Below are positions 17,165-26,033 of a stretch of 64,000 nt of DNA, one piece after another. Below the pieces are notes generated by a model. That model worked only from the letters and a program-made list of their open reading frames with translations. It did not search any database and had not been told where the DNA came from. Position 1 is the stretch's first letter. Each line of letters begins with the position of its first letter. The stretch spans positions 620,001 through 684,000 of the forward strand of contig NZ_CP058559.1 in NCBI RefSeq assembly GCF_014467015.1, written 5' to 3'. This DNA comes from Alkalicella caledoniensis. GTDB lineage: Bacteria > Bacillota > Proteinivoracia > Proteinivoracales > Proteinivoracaceae. The position numbers were made by a program, and so were the translations under genes.

Positions 17165-18376
17165 ATGTCAACAGTGGCTTACATCCAAGCTGATATGGTA
17201 ATGAACCCACTTTTGTTAAAGGAGATTAACAAAAAACCAATTATTGAACATACCATTGAACGCTTGCTACAAATAACAGATATAAATAGTATAGCAATGT
17301 GCTTACATAAGAATTCATCAAATTTAGCCCTAGGATACTTACAAAATAAGTACCCAACCTTAACTCTAAACTTTTCTAAAGAACAAAATGCAGGGAAAAG
17401 AATGATAGAAATGTTTAAGTCAACTAGGCCCAGTTCAATAGTAAGGGTTACAGGTGACCAAATATTTCTGGATATTGCAGAAACTCAGAGTATGATTGAT
17501 GACTTCAAAGTTAATCAATGTGATATCTCCTACCACGATCTAAATGATGGACTTCTTCCTGAAATATTAAGTTACCACGGTTTAGAGAAATGTCAAATAC
17601 CTATAGGAAAGTACCACAGATTTCTTAAATACATAAATAACAACCCCCATATTCTCAGCATTAAAAAGAGAGAGCATGGCTCTCAAACACCCTTCTTTAG
17701 ATTCTTTATAAGAAATGACCGTGAGTTTCATGTGGCTAGTCAAATTTTGCAATATAATCTAGATTATAACAGATTTAATGTATATGGGGAATTACTATTC
17801 GGTGACACGGGCCTATATGATGATGGGTGGTTTGAAACTTTTGAAAGTAAGCAATCAACGAAAACTAGTGGAGAACTTGTACCATGGATGACTTATCCTG
17901 CTATTGATTTTCTTACACCAAGGGTAAAGAAAGAATTCTCAGTATTTGAGTACGGCTGTGGAGCTGGTACCATATGGTGGTCTAAAAGGGTTGGGAAGGT
18001 CACTGCCTGTGAACATACCTCCCACTGGGCTACACATGTTAGGGGGGTAGCTCCAGAAAATGTAACTATAATACATGTGGATTTGTCTAAAGGTGATAAC
18101 TATGCAAGGCAAGTGGAGATATCTAATGAAAACTATCATGTAATTGTTATAGATAGTAGGGATAGGATCAACTGTGCTAAAAGCGCAGTTAAGTCCCTAA
18201 CCGACGATGGAATAATTATTTGGGATGACAGCCAACGTGAAAGGGATGACGAAGGTAAGGAGTTTATTTTATCCCAAGGTTTTAGAAAGCTTGAATTTAA
18301 GGGTATGGGTCCCATTGTTAAAGATAAAAATGAAACAACTATTTTTTATAGGGATGGAAATTGTTTGGGAATATAA
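17165..18376 (+). CDS. SpsF-like nucleotidyltransferase fused to a methyltransferase-like domain
   Basis: A 403-residue two-domain protein. Residues 1-230 resemble cytidylyltransferase/SpsF-type proteins (AYIQADMVMNPLLLKEINKKPI and IVRVTGDQIFLD). Residues 250-400 look like a SAM-dependent methyltransferase fold, with the glycine motif FEYGCGAGTIWWSKRV near 258 and the acidic strand VIVIDSRDR near 325. It may modify a cell-surface or spore-coat polysaccharide, but no other glycan genes are adjacent. The start follows AAGGAG. A diverged duplicate of its last 75 codons lies 11 kb away at 29384-29611. Confidence 0.72.
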   Translation: MSTVAYIQADMVMNPLLLKEINKKPIIEHTIERLLQITDINSIAMCLHKNSSNLALGYLQNKYPTLTLNFSKEQNAGKRMIEMFKSTRPSSIVRVTGDQIFLDIAETQSMIDDFKVNQCDISYHDLNDGLLPEILSYHGLEKCQIPIGKYHRFLKYINNNPHILSIKKREHGSQTPFFRFFIRNDREFHVASQILQYNLDYNRFNVYGELLFGDTGLYDDGWFETFESKQSTKTSGELVPWMTYPAIDFLTPRVKKEFSVFEYGCGAGTIWWSKRVGKVTACEHTSHWATHVRGVAPENVTIIHVDLSKGDNYARQVEISNENYHVIVIDSRDRINCAKSAVKSLTDDGIIIWDDSQRERDDEGKEFILSQGFRKLEFKGMGPIVKDKNETTIFYRDGNCLGI

Positions 18377-18520
18377 AATATGCCGAAGGCTAGTAATTTG
18401 CCTTCGACACAGGTGGCTAGCGCCAGTATGTATTGAACTTGAACTTTCTTTTTGTAAGTTTAGGGACTACACAGCTCACCTGCCCCAAAAATCAAAGACG
18501 GTAAATTGAGTGGCCCTCTA

Positions 18521-18548
18521 AGCTGAAGACCATTATCGGTCTTCAGCT
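18521..18548. terminator. Bidirectional terminator overlapping the S41 peptidase stop
   Basis: AGCTGAAGACC (18521-18531) pairs with GGTCTTCAGCT (18538-18548) around a 6-nt loop. The loop and right arm encode the last codons and stop of the leftward S41 peptidase gene. TTTTATTA follows on the plus strand, so it probably serves the rightward gene. Confidence 0.65.
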
Positions 18549-19960
18549 TTTATTACCTCTATGGCTTTTTTCATTGCTAGGTCTGTATTGTTTATGTAGT
18601 CTTCTAAAGTGTACTTTATCGGATAGTGGGGATAAAGGGCATCTTCATCTGCTCCTAAACCCTTGCCCTTGGGCCTGACCCACTGGGTGTGGGATATAAA
18701 GTACCTAATTTTAGAGTTGGTCAGTTGGAATCTCAGTATGTCTCCGTAACTATTTGGGGCATTGCCTGTGGGCTCACCTATTATGGTTCCCAGTTCATTG
18801 TCCTTAATGATCACTGCAAACCAGTTTGCAGAGGAAAATGTTCCATTGTCTATAAGGGCATATATTTTTCCATCAAATATAAGTTCTTCTTCAGCTCTAA
18901 TATTATTAACTAAGTTAGGTTCTGCTTTGCTGTTTCTAGATCCAGTACCCCTTTGTTCTTTAGACGCAGTTGAAGTTCTCCCTTTACCTCCAAAGGAAAG
19001 ATATTCATCTATATCAATATATCTAATAAACTCATTTATTACCCTAGAGTCTCCCCCTGGGTTTCCCCTGATATCTATAACTATATTGTTGATACCATTG
19101 TCTTTTACATCTTTGAACATCGTTTCCATAAATGCTATATACTGATCATCATATACACATCGTGTCAGTAAGAAGTAGCATAAATCGTTTTCAGCATCTA
19201 AAAAATAAGAGTATCCTCTACTTACATATCGAACTGGATAAAATCTTTGATTATCAACTGGCCTTGTATAAGTATCGTTAAAGTTCAAAGATGTTTTTAT
19301 TACTTCTCCATATCGTTTCAGTTCAACTTCTATATTTTTAACATCATCAATTGTTGCACCTAATTGGGTTAATGTAGACTCCCATAATGCAAAATCTTTC
19401 ACTCTATCATTTATCCAATAAATGTTCTCTGCAGGAACCCTTCTTTTAGCTACTTCGTAAATTTCTTGCATAGTTATGCCACCAAGTGAAATAAGTTTAT
19501 CTCCTGCCATCACATCTTTTCCATCTAGCACATAAAACTCGTTATCTACATATGCAATTTCCATGGGAAGTTTTAGATCCCCTTGAAATACATTTGCAAC
19601 TGATGTATGGCCATCTTCCAGTTTAATTATGATTTCCGAAACAACTATGGTGAATTCTCCTACTGTCATTGGATGTTCTATTAGTACCTCTGCCTGCTGA
19701 AATGCTTTTTCAACTTCGTTAGGCAACCCATTGATGGTCTTAGGGTGAACATCTACCATATCCTTTTTTAACTGTGCCAAATCTTCTTTCATTTGTTCAC
19801 TGGAAATTATAGTATCGAAACTAAGGGTCTCTTCAAAAACTGGACGTGTCCCCTCGGTACCTCCTTTATAGGAATTGCTGTATATAAAAGCAATGACAAC
19901 ACCTACTAATAAAATCACAGATATTATTGAAACAATTTTTACTTTCCTATTTGCAAACAT
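18533..19960 (-). CDS. Membrane-anchored S41 family peptidase
   Basis: A 475-residue protein with an N-terminal membrane anchor (residues 8-28) and an extracellular S41 (C-terminal processing/tricorn-type) protease domain. The domain shows IVIDIRGNPGGDSRVINEF near residue 292, the nucleophile region NGTFSSANWFAV near 370 and IIGEPTGNAPNSYGD near 390, where a basic catalytic partner would usually follow. No PDZ domain is obvious. Substrate unknown; relatives without PDZ often act on short peptides. The start follows AGGGAGGGG. Confidence 0.85.
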   Translation of the reverse strand: MFANRKVKIVSIISVILLVGVVIAFIYSNSYKGGTEGTRPVFEETLSFDTIISSEQMKEDLAQLKKDMVDVHPKTINGLPNEVEKAFQQAEVLIEHPMTVGEFTIVVSEIIIKLEDGHTSVANVFQGDLKLPMEIAYVDNEFYVLDGKDVMAGDKLISLGGITMQEIYEVAKRRVPAENIYWINDRVKDFALWESTLTQLGATIDDVKNIEVELKRYGEVIKTSLNFNDTYTRPVDNQRFYPVRYVSRGYSYFLDAENDLCYFLLTRCVYDDQYIAFMETMFKDVKDNGINNIVIDIRGNPGGDSRVINEFIRYIDIDEYLSFGGKGRTSTASKEQRGTGSRNSKAEPNLVNNIRAEEELIFDGKIYALIDNGTFSSANWFAVIIKDNELGTIIGEPTGNAPNSYGDILRFQLTNSKIRYFISHTQWVRPKGKGLGADEDALYPHYPIKYTLEDYINNTDLAMKKAIEVIKAEDR

Positions 19961-20106
19961 TAAACCCCTCCCTATTTTTACAACAAAATTATTGGCTAAC
20001 TTTGAATAACTTATACATTAACCTTATCACAAGTCTACTATGTACCACAAGGTACTATGTTTCAATATTTTATTAATTTTATGTAACATTTGTTTTTGAA
20101 CAAAAA

Positions 20107-20143
20107 AAGACCCTAAATATGTCTTTACTGACCTTAGGGTCTT
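20107..20143 (-). terminator. Terminator downstream of the accessory cluster
   Basis: AAGACCCTAA (20107-20116) pairs with TTAGGGTCTT (20134-20143). On the minus strand TTTTTTTG follows. It lies 80 bp after the stop of the gene at 20222 and probably ends that cluster transcript. Confidence 0.78.
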
Positions 20144-20221
20144 AATTGTCTCTACTTTATTTTACTGCTTTTTTGTCTTTTATATTTTTTAAAATAATAA
20201 TTACTCATCCTTTTTTAATTA

Positions 20222-21955
20222 CTACACTACAAAAATTGAAGCCATCTGAGGATAAGATAGTACGAAATGGTAGCCCAAAATCCATATAATCATTCCAATT
20301 AGTATGTTCATTGACGAGCTGGGCCTTAATTTTCCTAGCTTTAGTACCAATACCGAAACAGCTAGCATAATTATACCAGCTCCCATTTCAAATCCTTCCC
20401 AAACATCTATCACACTGTAAGTTGAATCTTGTTGTGGTATGAAATTCCACAAGATAAGTATGACTAACATAAACAGCGTATAGGGCCTTTCCTGTAGTAA
20501 GAACAATATGCCTATCTTATTTAATACAGCTAAAATCACAAGAATAACTAGTATCACAACACTGCTGCTTATTACTCCAATTATACTCCCCAACATACTC
20601 ATGATTACTAGATATAGAAATTGACTATAGGGTTTTTCACTGGTATAAGGATTCACTCCAAGATTTATCCATAATGAACTTGGTGGTTTCTCAATATTGT
20701 TTCTATAGTCTATGACAAAGTTAGACCTATGCAACCTTGTAAACCAAAAAGCATGTAAATATCCTTCATTGTCAGGAATTATTTGAGGATATTTTGTATA
20801 ACTCCTATTCCATGTAATTCTCTGTTGATTTATTTTTATGTTCCCCTCACTATCAATCTTTGTAAAGTACCCTTCCATGCTTTCATTCCTACTATCTTCC
20901 CAAGCAACATAAATATTATCATCAAAATCGATGTTTATTGTTGGAAAATGGGCTATACCCCATTCATTTGTTAAAATTGATTCACTTACTATGGATCCAT
21001 TATAACTAATTTTTATGTATTTTACATCCATTACTAAATTTCCTGTTAGGCCAGGACCACTTGTATGATGTGTAAACACTATATGATAGTTTCCCATTGA
21101 GTCAATCACAACCTGTGGACCTATATCTCCATAGGCATAAGTTGTCACTGAGGTCCCTAGTATATGTGGAACAGATGCAATATTTTTGCTTCCCACATTA
21201 CCTTCATCGTCCACTTCCACTAAAATCAAGCTCTCATGATCCTTGAAAAACACTCTAGTAACAGAATCATTTCCCCTGTGGAATTGAAATTGTGGTATTA
21301 CTATACTTCTGTTGGCACTACTATTGAAGTTATATATTTCGGTAGATTGAACCAATTTCCCCTCTAAACTTCTCCGTTCAAAAAATAAATAAGGTGCTCG
21401 ATTGGATATGCCTCCGTATACTATGTTCAATTCATCGTTGATAATGTTTACTCCTATGTTTGGAATAGACTGAAATCTAAGTGCTCCTTCGGGTTCCTCT
21501 ATTTTCTCTTTAGATATAATACTACCTTCTAGACTAAACACATATAGAAACAACCTATACACATTATCTTCCAATTCACTTGTTATTAAATAGACTTTAT
21601 CATCAAAAATTACATAGTCAGTACTAGATTCCCTACTAGATGTAATAGTAGAGATAGTATTTTCCATTTGACCTATAACACCCCAGCCAATTTTATATTC
21701 AAATAATGATTCTTCATTTTCCTCCCACCACCCATAGAAATACTTGTCCTTATACTCCTTCAATCTTAATGGTTTATTGCTATTTACATAATCAATTTCT
21801 TGATAGTGAGAAGGTAATGACCAATCAAACCGCCCAAGATATTCCCACTGATATTCATTGGAACCATAGGCATCAACAGCATAAATAGCATTTCCAATGG
21901 TGTTATGGAACAAGATGAAAAAAAATAAGAAAATCAGCACTATTTTCTTAAGCAT
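20222..21955 (-). CDS. Secreted propeller-like protein with C-terminal membrane domain
   Basis: A 577-residue protein I cannot name. Residues 1-27 are a signal peptide. Residues 35-430 are rich in strands, with recurring motifs such as NIYVAWEDSRNESMEGYF, YHIVFTHHTSGPG and YLHAFWFTRLHRSNF that look like blades of a sialidase-type beta propeller. The final 140 residues hold four hydrophobic helices. It overlaps the permease gene by 8 bp and has its ribosome site inside it, so the two are coupled. It is the last gene of the minus-strand cluster that begins with the radical SAM gene. A role as extracellular partner of the permease is inference. Confidence 0.7.
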   Translation of the reverse strand: MLKKIVLIFLFFFILFHNTIGNAIYAVDAYGSNEYQWEYLGRFDWSLPSHYQEIDYVNSNKPLRLKEYKDKYFYGWWEENEESLFEYKIGWGVIGQMENTISTITSSRESSTDYVIFDDKVYLITSELEDNVYRLFLYVFSLEGSIISKEKIEEPEGALRFQSIPNIGVNIINDELNIVYGGISNRAPYLFFERRSLEGKLVQSTEIYNFNSSANRSIVIPQFQFHRGNDSVTRVFFKDHESLILVEVDDEGNVGSKNIASVPHILGTSVTTYAYGDIGPQVVIDSMGNYHIVFTHHTSGPGLTGNLVMDVKYIKISYNGSIVSESILTNEWGIAHFPTINIDFDDNIYVAWEDSRNESMEGYFTKIDSEGNIKINQQRITWNRSYTKYPQIIPDNEGYLHAFWFTRLHRSNFVIDYRNNIEKPPSSLWINLGVNPYTSEKPYSQFLYLVIMSMLGSIIGVISSSVVILVILVILAVLNKIGILFLLQERPYTLFMLVILILWNFIPQQDSTYSVIDVWEGFEMGAGIIMLAVSVLVLKLGKLRPSSSMNILIGMIIWILGYHFVLSYPQMASIFVV

Positions 21956-23030
21956 TTTCCTTCACCTCCATGGCTCCACGTAAGGCTTCCCCAATAATAT
22001 TTATGCTTATAATTAAGGCAAAAAGAAATCCCCCTGAAAATAGAACAGCCCACGGCGCCCTTCTAAAAGCATAGCCTTGATAAGATCTAAACAAGTTACC
22101 TAAATACTGTGCCCACCCACTGCCTCCAAAACCTAAAAATGCAAGCATAGCGTCATACATTATTACCTGGCTCAGAAAATTAGTTGTCTGAAGTATAATA
22201 CTTGAAAGTGAGTTCGGTAACAAATGCCCAAATATAATCTCAAACTCACTGCATCCAGTGGCTTTCGCCTGTTGAACAAATTCCCTTTCCCTTAAAGAAA
22301 AAAATTCACCCCTTATTATTTTCGCAAGGGTACAGCCCCCATAAATAGCAAACATCCATATTCTGATATCTTTACTAGGGAAAACCATAAGTACAAGCAT
22401 AAACAGCATGATAGGGGCAAATGCTAGTATACTCTCCACAATAATCATTAATACCCTATCAATAACCCCTTTAAAGTGCCCCGCCATAGCACCCAAAGCA
22501 ATACCTATGATTATACTATAAAGGGCTGCCGTTATGGGGGTTTCAATAACACTTCTTGCAAGGAATGCTAAATTAGTCAATATGTCCTGCCCAGCTGGGG
22601 AAACACCTAGTGGATGGGTTCTAGATGGTGTGGAATCAAAATCCGAAGATCTAACAACATAGTCGCGATATATTCTTTCAAATGGTTCATATTTTAAAAA
22701 AACTCCTGGTTTTATTGCCATACTTAAAAAAATAAACAGGATGATAAATGCAATCCACACTGCTTTGTAACTGAAAAATTTTTTAATAAACAACTTACTT
22801 TTTCTCGTTATAGTACCCCTATCCACTCCAATATTGGCCCTTACAGTTTTGAATAAGTTTATTTTTTCTTTAACAAAATAATGAATCAGAACAAACACCA
22901 ATCCACAAATTGCTAACAAAAGCATAGCAGACTGAAAATCTGCAACATAAGCCAGTAGCTTATTTCCCCCTAAGAAATAAGCAGTCAGAAAAACTATACC
23001 CAACAAATATGGCAACAAAATTAAGTACAT
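21948..23030 (-). CDS. Orphan OppC/DppC-like ABC transporter permease
   Basis: A 360-residue permease with the binding-protein-dependent transport motif EFVQQAKATGCSEFEIIFGH followed by LLPNSL near residue 255 (the EAA loop that contacts an ATPase). The stretch HPLGVSPAGQDILT near residue 137 is typical of the DppC/OppC subfamily. It carries two extra N-terminal helices in the first 60 residues compared with usual DppC proteins. No DppB, ATPase or binding protein is adjacent, which is unusual. Instead it lies between the ABC exporter gene and the propeller protein it overlaps. Its function may depend on that partner or on ATPases elsewhere. Confidence 0.85.
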   Translation of the reverse strand: MYLILLPYLLGIVFLTAYFLGGNKLLAYVADFQSAMLLLAICGLVFVLIHYFVKEKINLFKTVRANIGVDRGTITRKSKLFIKKFFSYKAVWIAFIILFIFLSMAIKPGVFLKYEPFERIYRDYVVRSSDFDSTPSRTHPLGVSPAGQDILTNLAFLARSVIETPITAALYSIIIGIALGAMAGHFKGVIDRVLMIIVESILAFAPIMLFMLVLMVFPSKDIRIWMFAIYGGCTLAKIIRGEFFSLREREFVQQAKATGCSEFEIIFGHLLPNSLSSIILQTTNFLSQVIMYDAMLAFLGFGGSGWAQYLGNLFRSYQGYAFRRAPWAVLFSGGFLFALIISINIIGEALRGAMEVKENA

Positions 23031-23069
23031 AAAATCCCCCTTTTAAAAAATATTACAAAGAACATTTTG

Positions 23070-24665
23070 TTACATAGCCTTTATCTCTATGATTTCGTCA
23101 GCTATATCCTTAAATCCTTCATCATGAGTTATAATTATAGTTATACGATCATTCTTACTATCAAGAAGTATCTTTTTAAGCTTTGCGATACTAACTGTAT
23201 CTAATGCCGAGGTTGGTTCATCTAGAATTAAAATCTTAGGTTTCTTTAGAAGAGCTCTAATAAGGGAAATCTTTAACTTTTCTCCCCCTGAAACATTCAT
23301 CACAGTGTCTTCACAATCAAACAGATTTTTATTAACGTTTAACGCAGTTAATAGCACCCCTAATTCTTCTTTAAAATGTTCTTTACCTGTACCTGATGGC
23401 ATATAAGTTAATTTAGGTTCTTGCTCACTAACTCCAATCAGCTCACTTCTGGTACTATATAGGTCAATCTTTTTTATGTCTAAAGAATTATACAATATAG
23501 TTCCACTAAATTCTTCAACATAAATTCCTAAAATTAGGTTTATTAAGGTGCTTTTTCCAACACCATTTTCTCCTGCTATGCAATATATATTTCCTCGATT
23601 AAAAACATAACTAAATTTCTTTATTTCTGAATTAGAGCCCTTATATCCAAAACTTATATTATTTAGTTCTATATTCTCAATATTCTCTAACAGTACACTG
23701 CCATTTTTCTCTGGGTTAATGGATAAAATGTCCAAAATTCTATCCATACTCACCTTAGCATTTTGGTATTGCTCACCAACGGAGTAAAGAAATCCTAAAT
23801 TGTCCAAAATCATTATAAAATAATTGCTCATTATGGTGAACTGACCAATTTTTAGGTTACCAGAAATTATCTCCTTTCCCCCATAGTAAAATAAAATCAC
23901 TTGTACTACAACTTTTATCAATGTTTTATTACTAGCAAATTGTAATGATGTCCTTGTATATTTTAGTAGTGATGTTAACACATTGGATAGCTTTTTATCT
24001 ATATATTCATTGTATTCTTCAAATGCACCTTTAATTTTAATTGATTTCATATTCTCTAAAAAATGCTGCGTCTTGGAAAACGCATCATTCTCTTTTTCTT
24101 TCATATCATAATTTAAAGTATAAATTTTGTCCTTGAAAAAAAAATAACTCATAATATATATAGGTATTAAAGGCAAAATAATTATCGTTAGCATATCATT
24201 TATTCTAAAGCAAATTACCAAAAGTAAAACTATGTTTAGCAAATTAATTACTACATTAAAGCTATTCCCAAGTATAAATGCTACAATAACATTAACATCT
24301 GAATTTATTCTATGGTTGATATATCCAGGTTCTTTGGATTCGAGGTTACTAATAGGGATAAATGAAATATGCTTTAATATAAATAGTTTCAAGTCATTTG
24401 ATATATGTGTTTTGAGCTTAACGAAAATATAGCTCTGGACACAGTTTGCAAGTATATTCCCTAACCCTAAGATAAGTAAGAGAATTGAAAACACTTTTAT
24501 TGAATTAATATCTATATGTTCTACTAGAGAATCTATATAACTTCCAGTAAAGTAAGGAAGTGAAATTCCTAATAACTTAGCTAAAAAACTAAGTATTACA
24601 TAAAAAATAATCAACTTACCATAGCTCTTTATATAGGGGAACAATAGATTAACAAATGACGCCAC
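23070..24665 (-). CDS. ABC exporter (fused membrane and ATPase domains), likely peptide exporter
   Basis: A 531-residue half-transporter. Residues 1-300 form a six-helix ABC transmembrane domain. The ATPase domain has Walker A GENGVGKSTLINLIL near residue 365, signature VSGGEKLKISLIRAL near 455, Walker B PKILILDEPTSALD near 475 and the His switch IIITHDEGF. No C39 peptidase domain is present. It starts with GTG at 24665 after AGAAGGTG, 83 bp downstream of the cysteine-rich peptide gene and separated from it only by a large hairpin. By position it should export the mature peptide. Confidence 0.87.
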   Translation of the reverse strand: MASFVNLLFPYIKSYGKLIIFYVILSFLAKLLGISLPYFTGSYIDSLVEHIDINSIKVFSILLLILGLGNILANCVQSYIFVKLKTHISNDLKLFILKHISFIPISNLESKEPGYINHRINSDVNVIVAFILGNSFNVVINLLNIVLLLVICFRINDMLTIIILPLIPIYIMSYFFFKDKIYTLNYDMKEKENDAFSKTQHFLENMKSIKIKGAFEEYNEYIDKKLSNVLTSLLKYTRTSLQFASNKTLIKVVVQVILFYYGGKEIISGNLKIGQFTIMSNYFIMILDNLGFLYSVGEQYQNAKVSMDRILDILSINPEKNGSVLLENIENIELNNISFGYKGSNSEIKKFSYVFNRGNIYCIAGENGVGKSTLINLILGIYVEEFSGTILYNSLDIKKIDLYSTRSELIGVSEQEPKLTYMPSGTGKEHFKEELGVLLTALNVNKNLFDCEDTVMNVSGGEKLKISLIRALLKKPKILILDEPTSALDTVSIAKLKKILLDSKNDRITIIITHDEGFKDIADEIIEIKAM

Positions 24666-24695
24666 TGAAAATCACACCTTCTAGTAAAATCTTCT

Positions 24696-24745
24696 AAATG
24701 ACATGTTAAATCCAAGTTTTGAAACTTGGATTTAACATGTCATTT
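24696..24745 (-). terminator. Perfect 24-bp inverted repeat between precursor and exporter genes
   Basis: Bases 24696-24719 are exactly complementary to 24722-24745 with only TG between. The hairpin starts 3 bp after the peptide stop codon. On the minus strand it is followed by AGAAGATTTTACT rather than a clean T run, so it may be a partial terminator or an RNA-stabilising 3' end that raises precursor mRNA over exporter mRNA. Confidence 0.7.
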
Positions 24746-24748
24746 TAC

Positions 24749-24895
24749 TTAAAATTCAATATGAAAACCATCCCAACATTGATTTATGTCTGGGCACGGT
24801 GGCATATGCCCGAAACATGGCACTATATAACCATCGCATCCTAAATGGCAGTTCACTGAATTATTTGGATCACTTCCGTTTATTAGGTATTTCAT
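24749..24895 (-). CDS. Cysteine-rich RiPP precursor peptide (candidate)
   Basis: A 48-codon gene, MKYLINGSDP at the start and QCWDGFHIEF at the end, with five cysteines at residues 16, 20, 27, 34 and 40. The ribosome site is GGGGGTG, about 5 bases before ATG. It lies between a radical SAM/SPASM maturase gene (upstream, 67 bp) and an ABC exporter gene (downstream), the classic arrangement for ranthipeptide or sactipeptide-type natural products. The spacing of Cys with neighbouring Gly, Pro and aromatic residues suits thioether formation. There is no GG leader cleavage motif. I know of no named family with this core. Product and activity are inference. Confidence 0.75.
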   Translation of the reverse strand: MKYLINGSDPNNSVNCHLGCDGYIVPCFGHMPPCPDINQCWDGFHIEF

Positions 24896-24962
24896 ACTCT
24901 CACCCCCTTTCCAATCCCACTAGTTTTTTCTTGTCAAATACACTATAGAAAATGAAACTCAC

Positions 24963-25466
24963 TTAATTACTCACTATTATTTCTTCTTTTAATTTATCAA
25001 GGACAATCTGCTCTATGTGATCTCGTAAATTATACTTGTATCTCGAACATCGATCTATAATTTCACTTTCTCTTCTTTTTGGACAACCACCCATACAAAT
25101 TGGGATAATTTTACATTTAGCACACTCTGAATCTTGGGTAGGGTCGTATAACAAATATTTAGTCAACTCTTTCAAGTCATTTTTATTTTTATCGACCAAA
25201 TTACTTATAACATATCCTTTTATACCTATATCAGACCAACATTTATATATGTCTCCTTTAGGATCTATTACAATTGCAGAATTCGAATCTGCTCCACACC
25301 TGTTACCTAATAATGCAGGATACATATGACGCATATTTTTACTAAAACCACTTCTTACAAGCTCTTGTTGAAATTCAAAAGAGTATTTGCAAAAAGTATT
25401 AAAGTCTAAACATTTATTTATTGAATAGCAGTCATTAGTAGGCTCGATATAACCTAGATACCCCTA
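24963..25466 (-). pseudogene. Radical SAM/SPASM maturase, C-terminal part (cut by IS)
   Basis: This frame encodes the C-terminal part of the maturase whose N-terminus is at 27307-28121. From the IS edge it reads YLGYIEPTNDCYSINKCLDF and runs unbroken to the stop. It carries the SPASM-type auxiliary cluster ligands: NRCGADSNSAIVIDPKGDIYK then CWSDIG, and CAKCKIIPICMGGCPKRRE near the end. An in-frame ATG at 25334 is unlikely to make an active enzyme. The insertion separates it from the SAM-binding half, so the maturase should be non-functional unless the element is lost. Confidence 0.85.
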
Positions 25467-25538
25467 TGTGTTAGGATAGTTGTCGTAAGAAATTGATGTA
25501 TAATAGAAAATACGACAATGAACCTAAGGAGAGAGAAT

Positions 25539-26033
25539 ATGCCTAGAACTAGCAAGTATAGTCAAGATTTTATAGATACAGTTTTAAAGAGGCTTGAGCC
25601 CCCTTCATCAGAGACAGTGAATGATTTATCAGAAGAGCTAGGGATACCAAGCTCAACTATCTATACATGGGTAAAAAGGAGCAATGGTAGTTTAAGAAAG
25701 CAAAAGCCCAAGGATAAGTGGACATCCAAAGATAAGTTTCATGTTGTTTTAGAGACAGCCACTCTATCGGAACTGCAACTAGCAGAGTATTGTAGGAGAA
25801 AAGGCCTTTATGTAGAGGAAGTTAAAGCCTGGAAAGATCAGTGTCTTAATGCTAATAATGAACCTGTGGAAGATACTAAAAAGATAAAGAATGAGCTTAA
25901 AGAGGAAAAACTAAAAGCTAAAGAGCTAGAAAAAGAACTTCGTATGAAAGAAAAGGCATTAGCTGAAACGGCTGCTTTACTGGTACTTAGAAAAAAGGCA
26001 AACGCGATTTGGGGGGACCCCGAGGAAGACTGA
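25539..26033 (+). CDS. IS3-like transposase OrfA
   Basis: A 164-residue OrfA beginning MPRTSKYSQDF after AAGGAG; an upstream ATG at 25518 precedes that site and is less likely. Residues 1-50 form a helix-turn-helix (SEELGIPSSTIYTWVKR), and the C-terminal third is a charged coiled coil (ELKEEKLKAKELEKELRMKE), the leucine-zipper-like part used for oligomerisation. The frame contains A AAA AAG at 25991-25997, where ribosomes can shift -1 into orfB to make the full transposase. Confidence 0.87.
   Translation: MPRTSKYSQDFIDTVLKRLEPPSSETVNDLSEELGIPSSTIYTWVKRSNGSLRKQKPKDKWTSKDKFHVVLETATLSELQLAEYCRRKGLYVEEVKAWKDQCLNANNEPVEDTKKIKNELKEEKLKAKELEKELRMKEKALAETAALLVLRKKANAIWGDPEED

Noticed and set aside
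18377-18520. A stretch with CGAAGGC...GCCTTCG and CAGCTCACCTGCCCC considered as a riboswitch or IS end
   Set aside because: I could not match it to any known aptamer, and no second end or target duplication is visible; the hairpin has no T run.
25335-25466. Treating the SPASM part as a separate short gene starting at 25334
   Set aside because: The frame is open upstream to the IS edge and encodes typical maturase sequence, so it is the interrupted half of one gene.
26009-26033. Separate translation start for IS orfB at TTG
   Set aside because: There is no ribosome site. The canonical A AAA AAG slip site just upstream explains expression by frameshifting.
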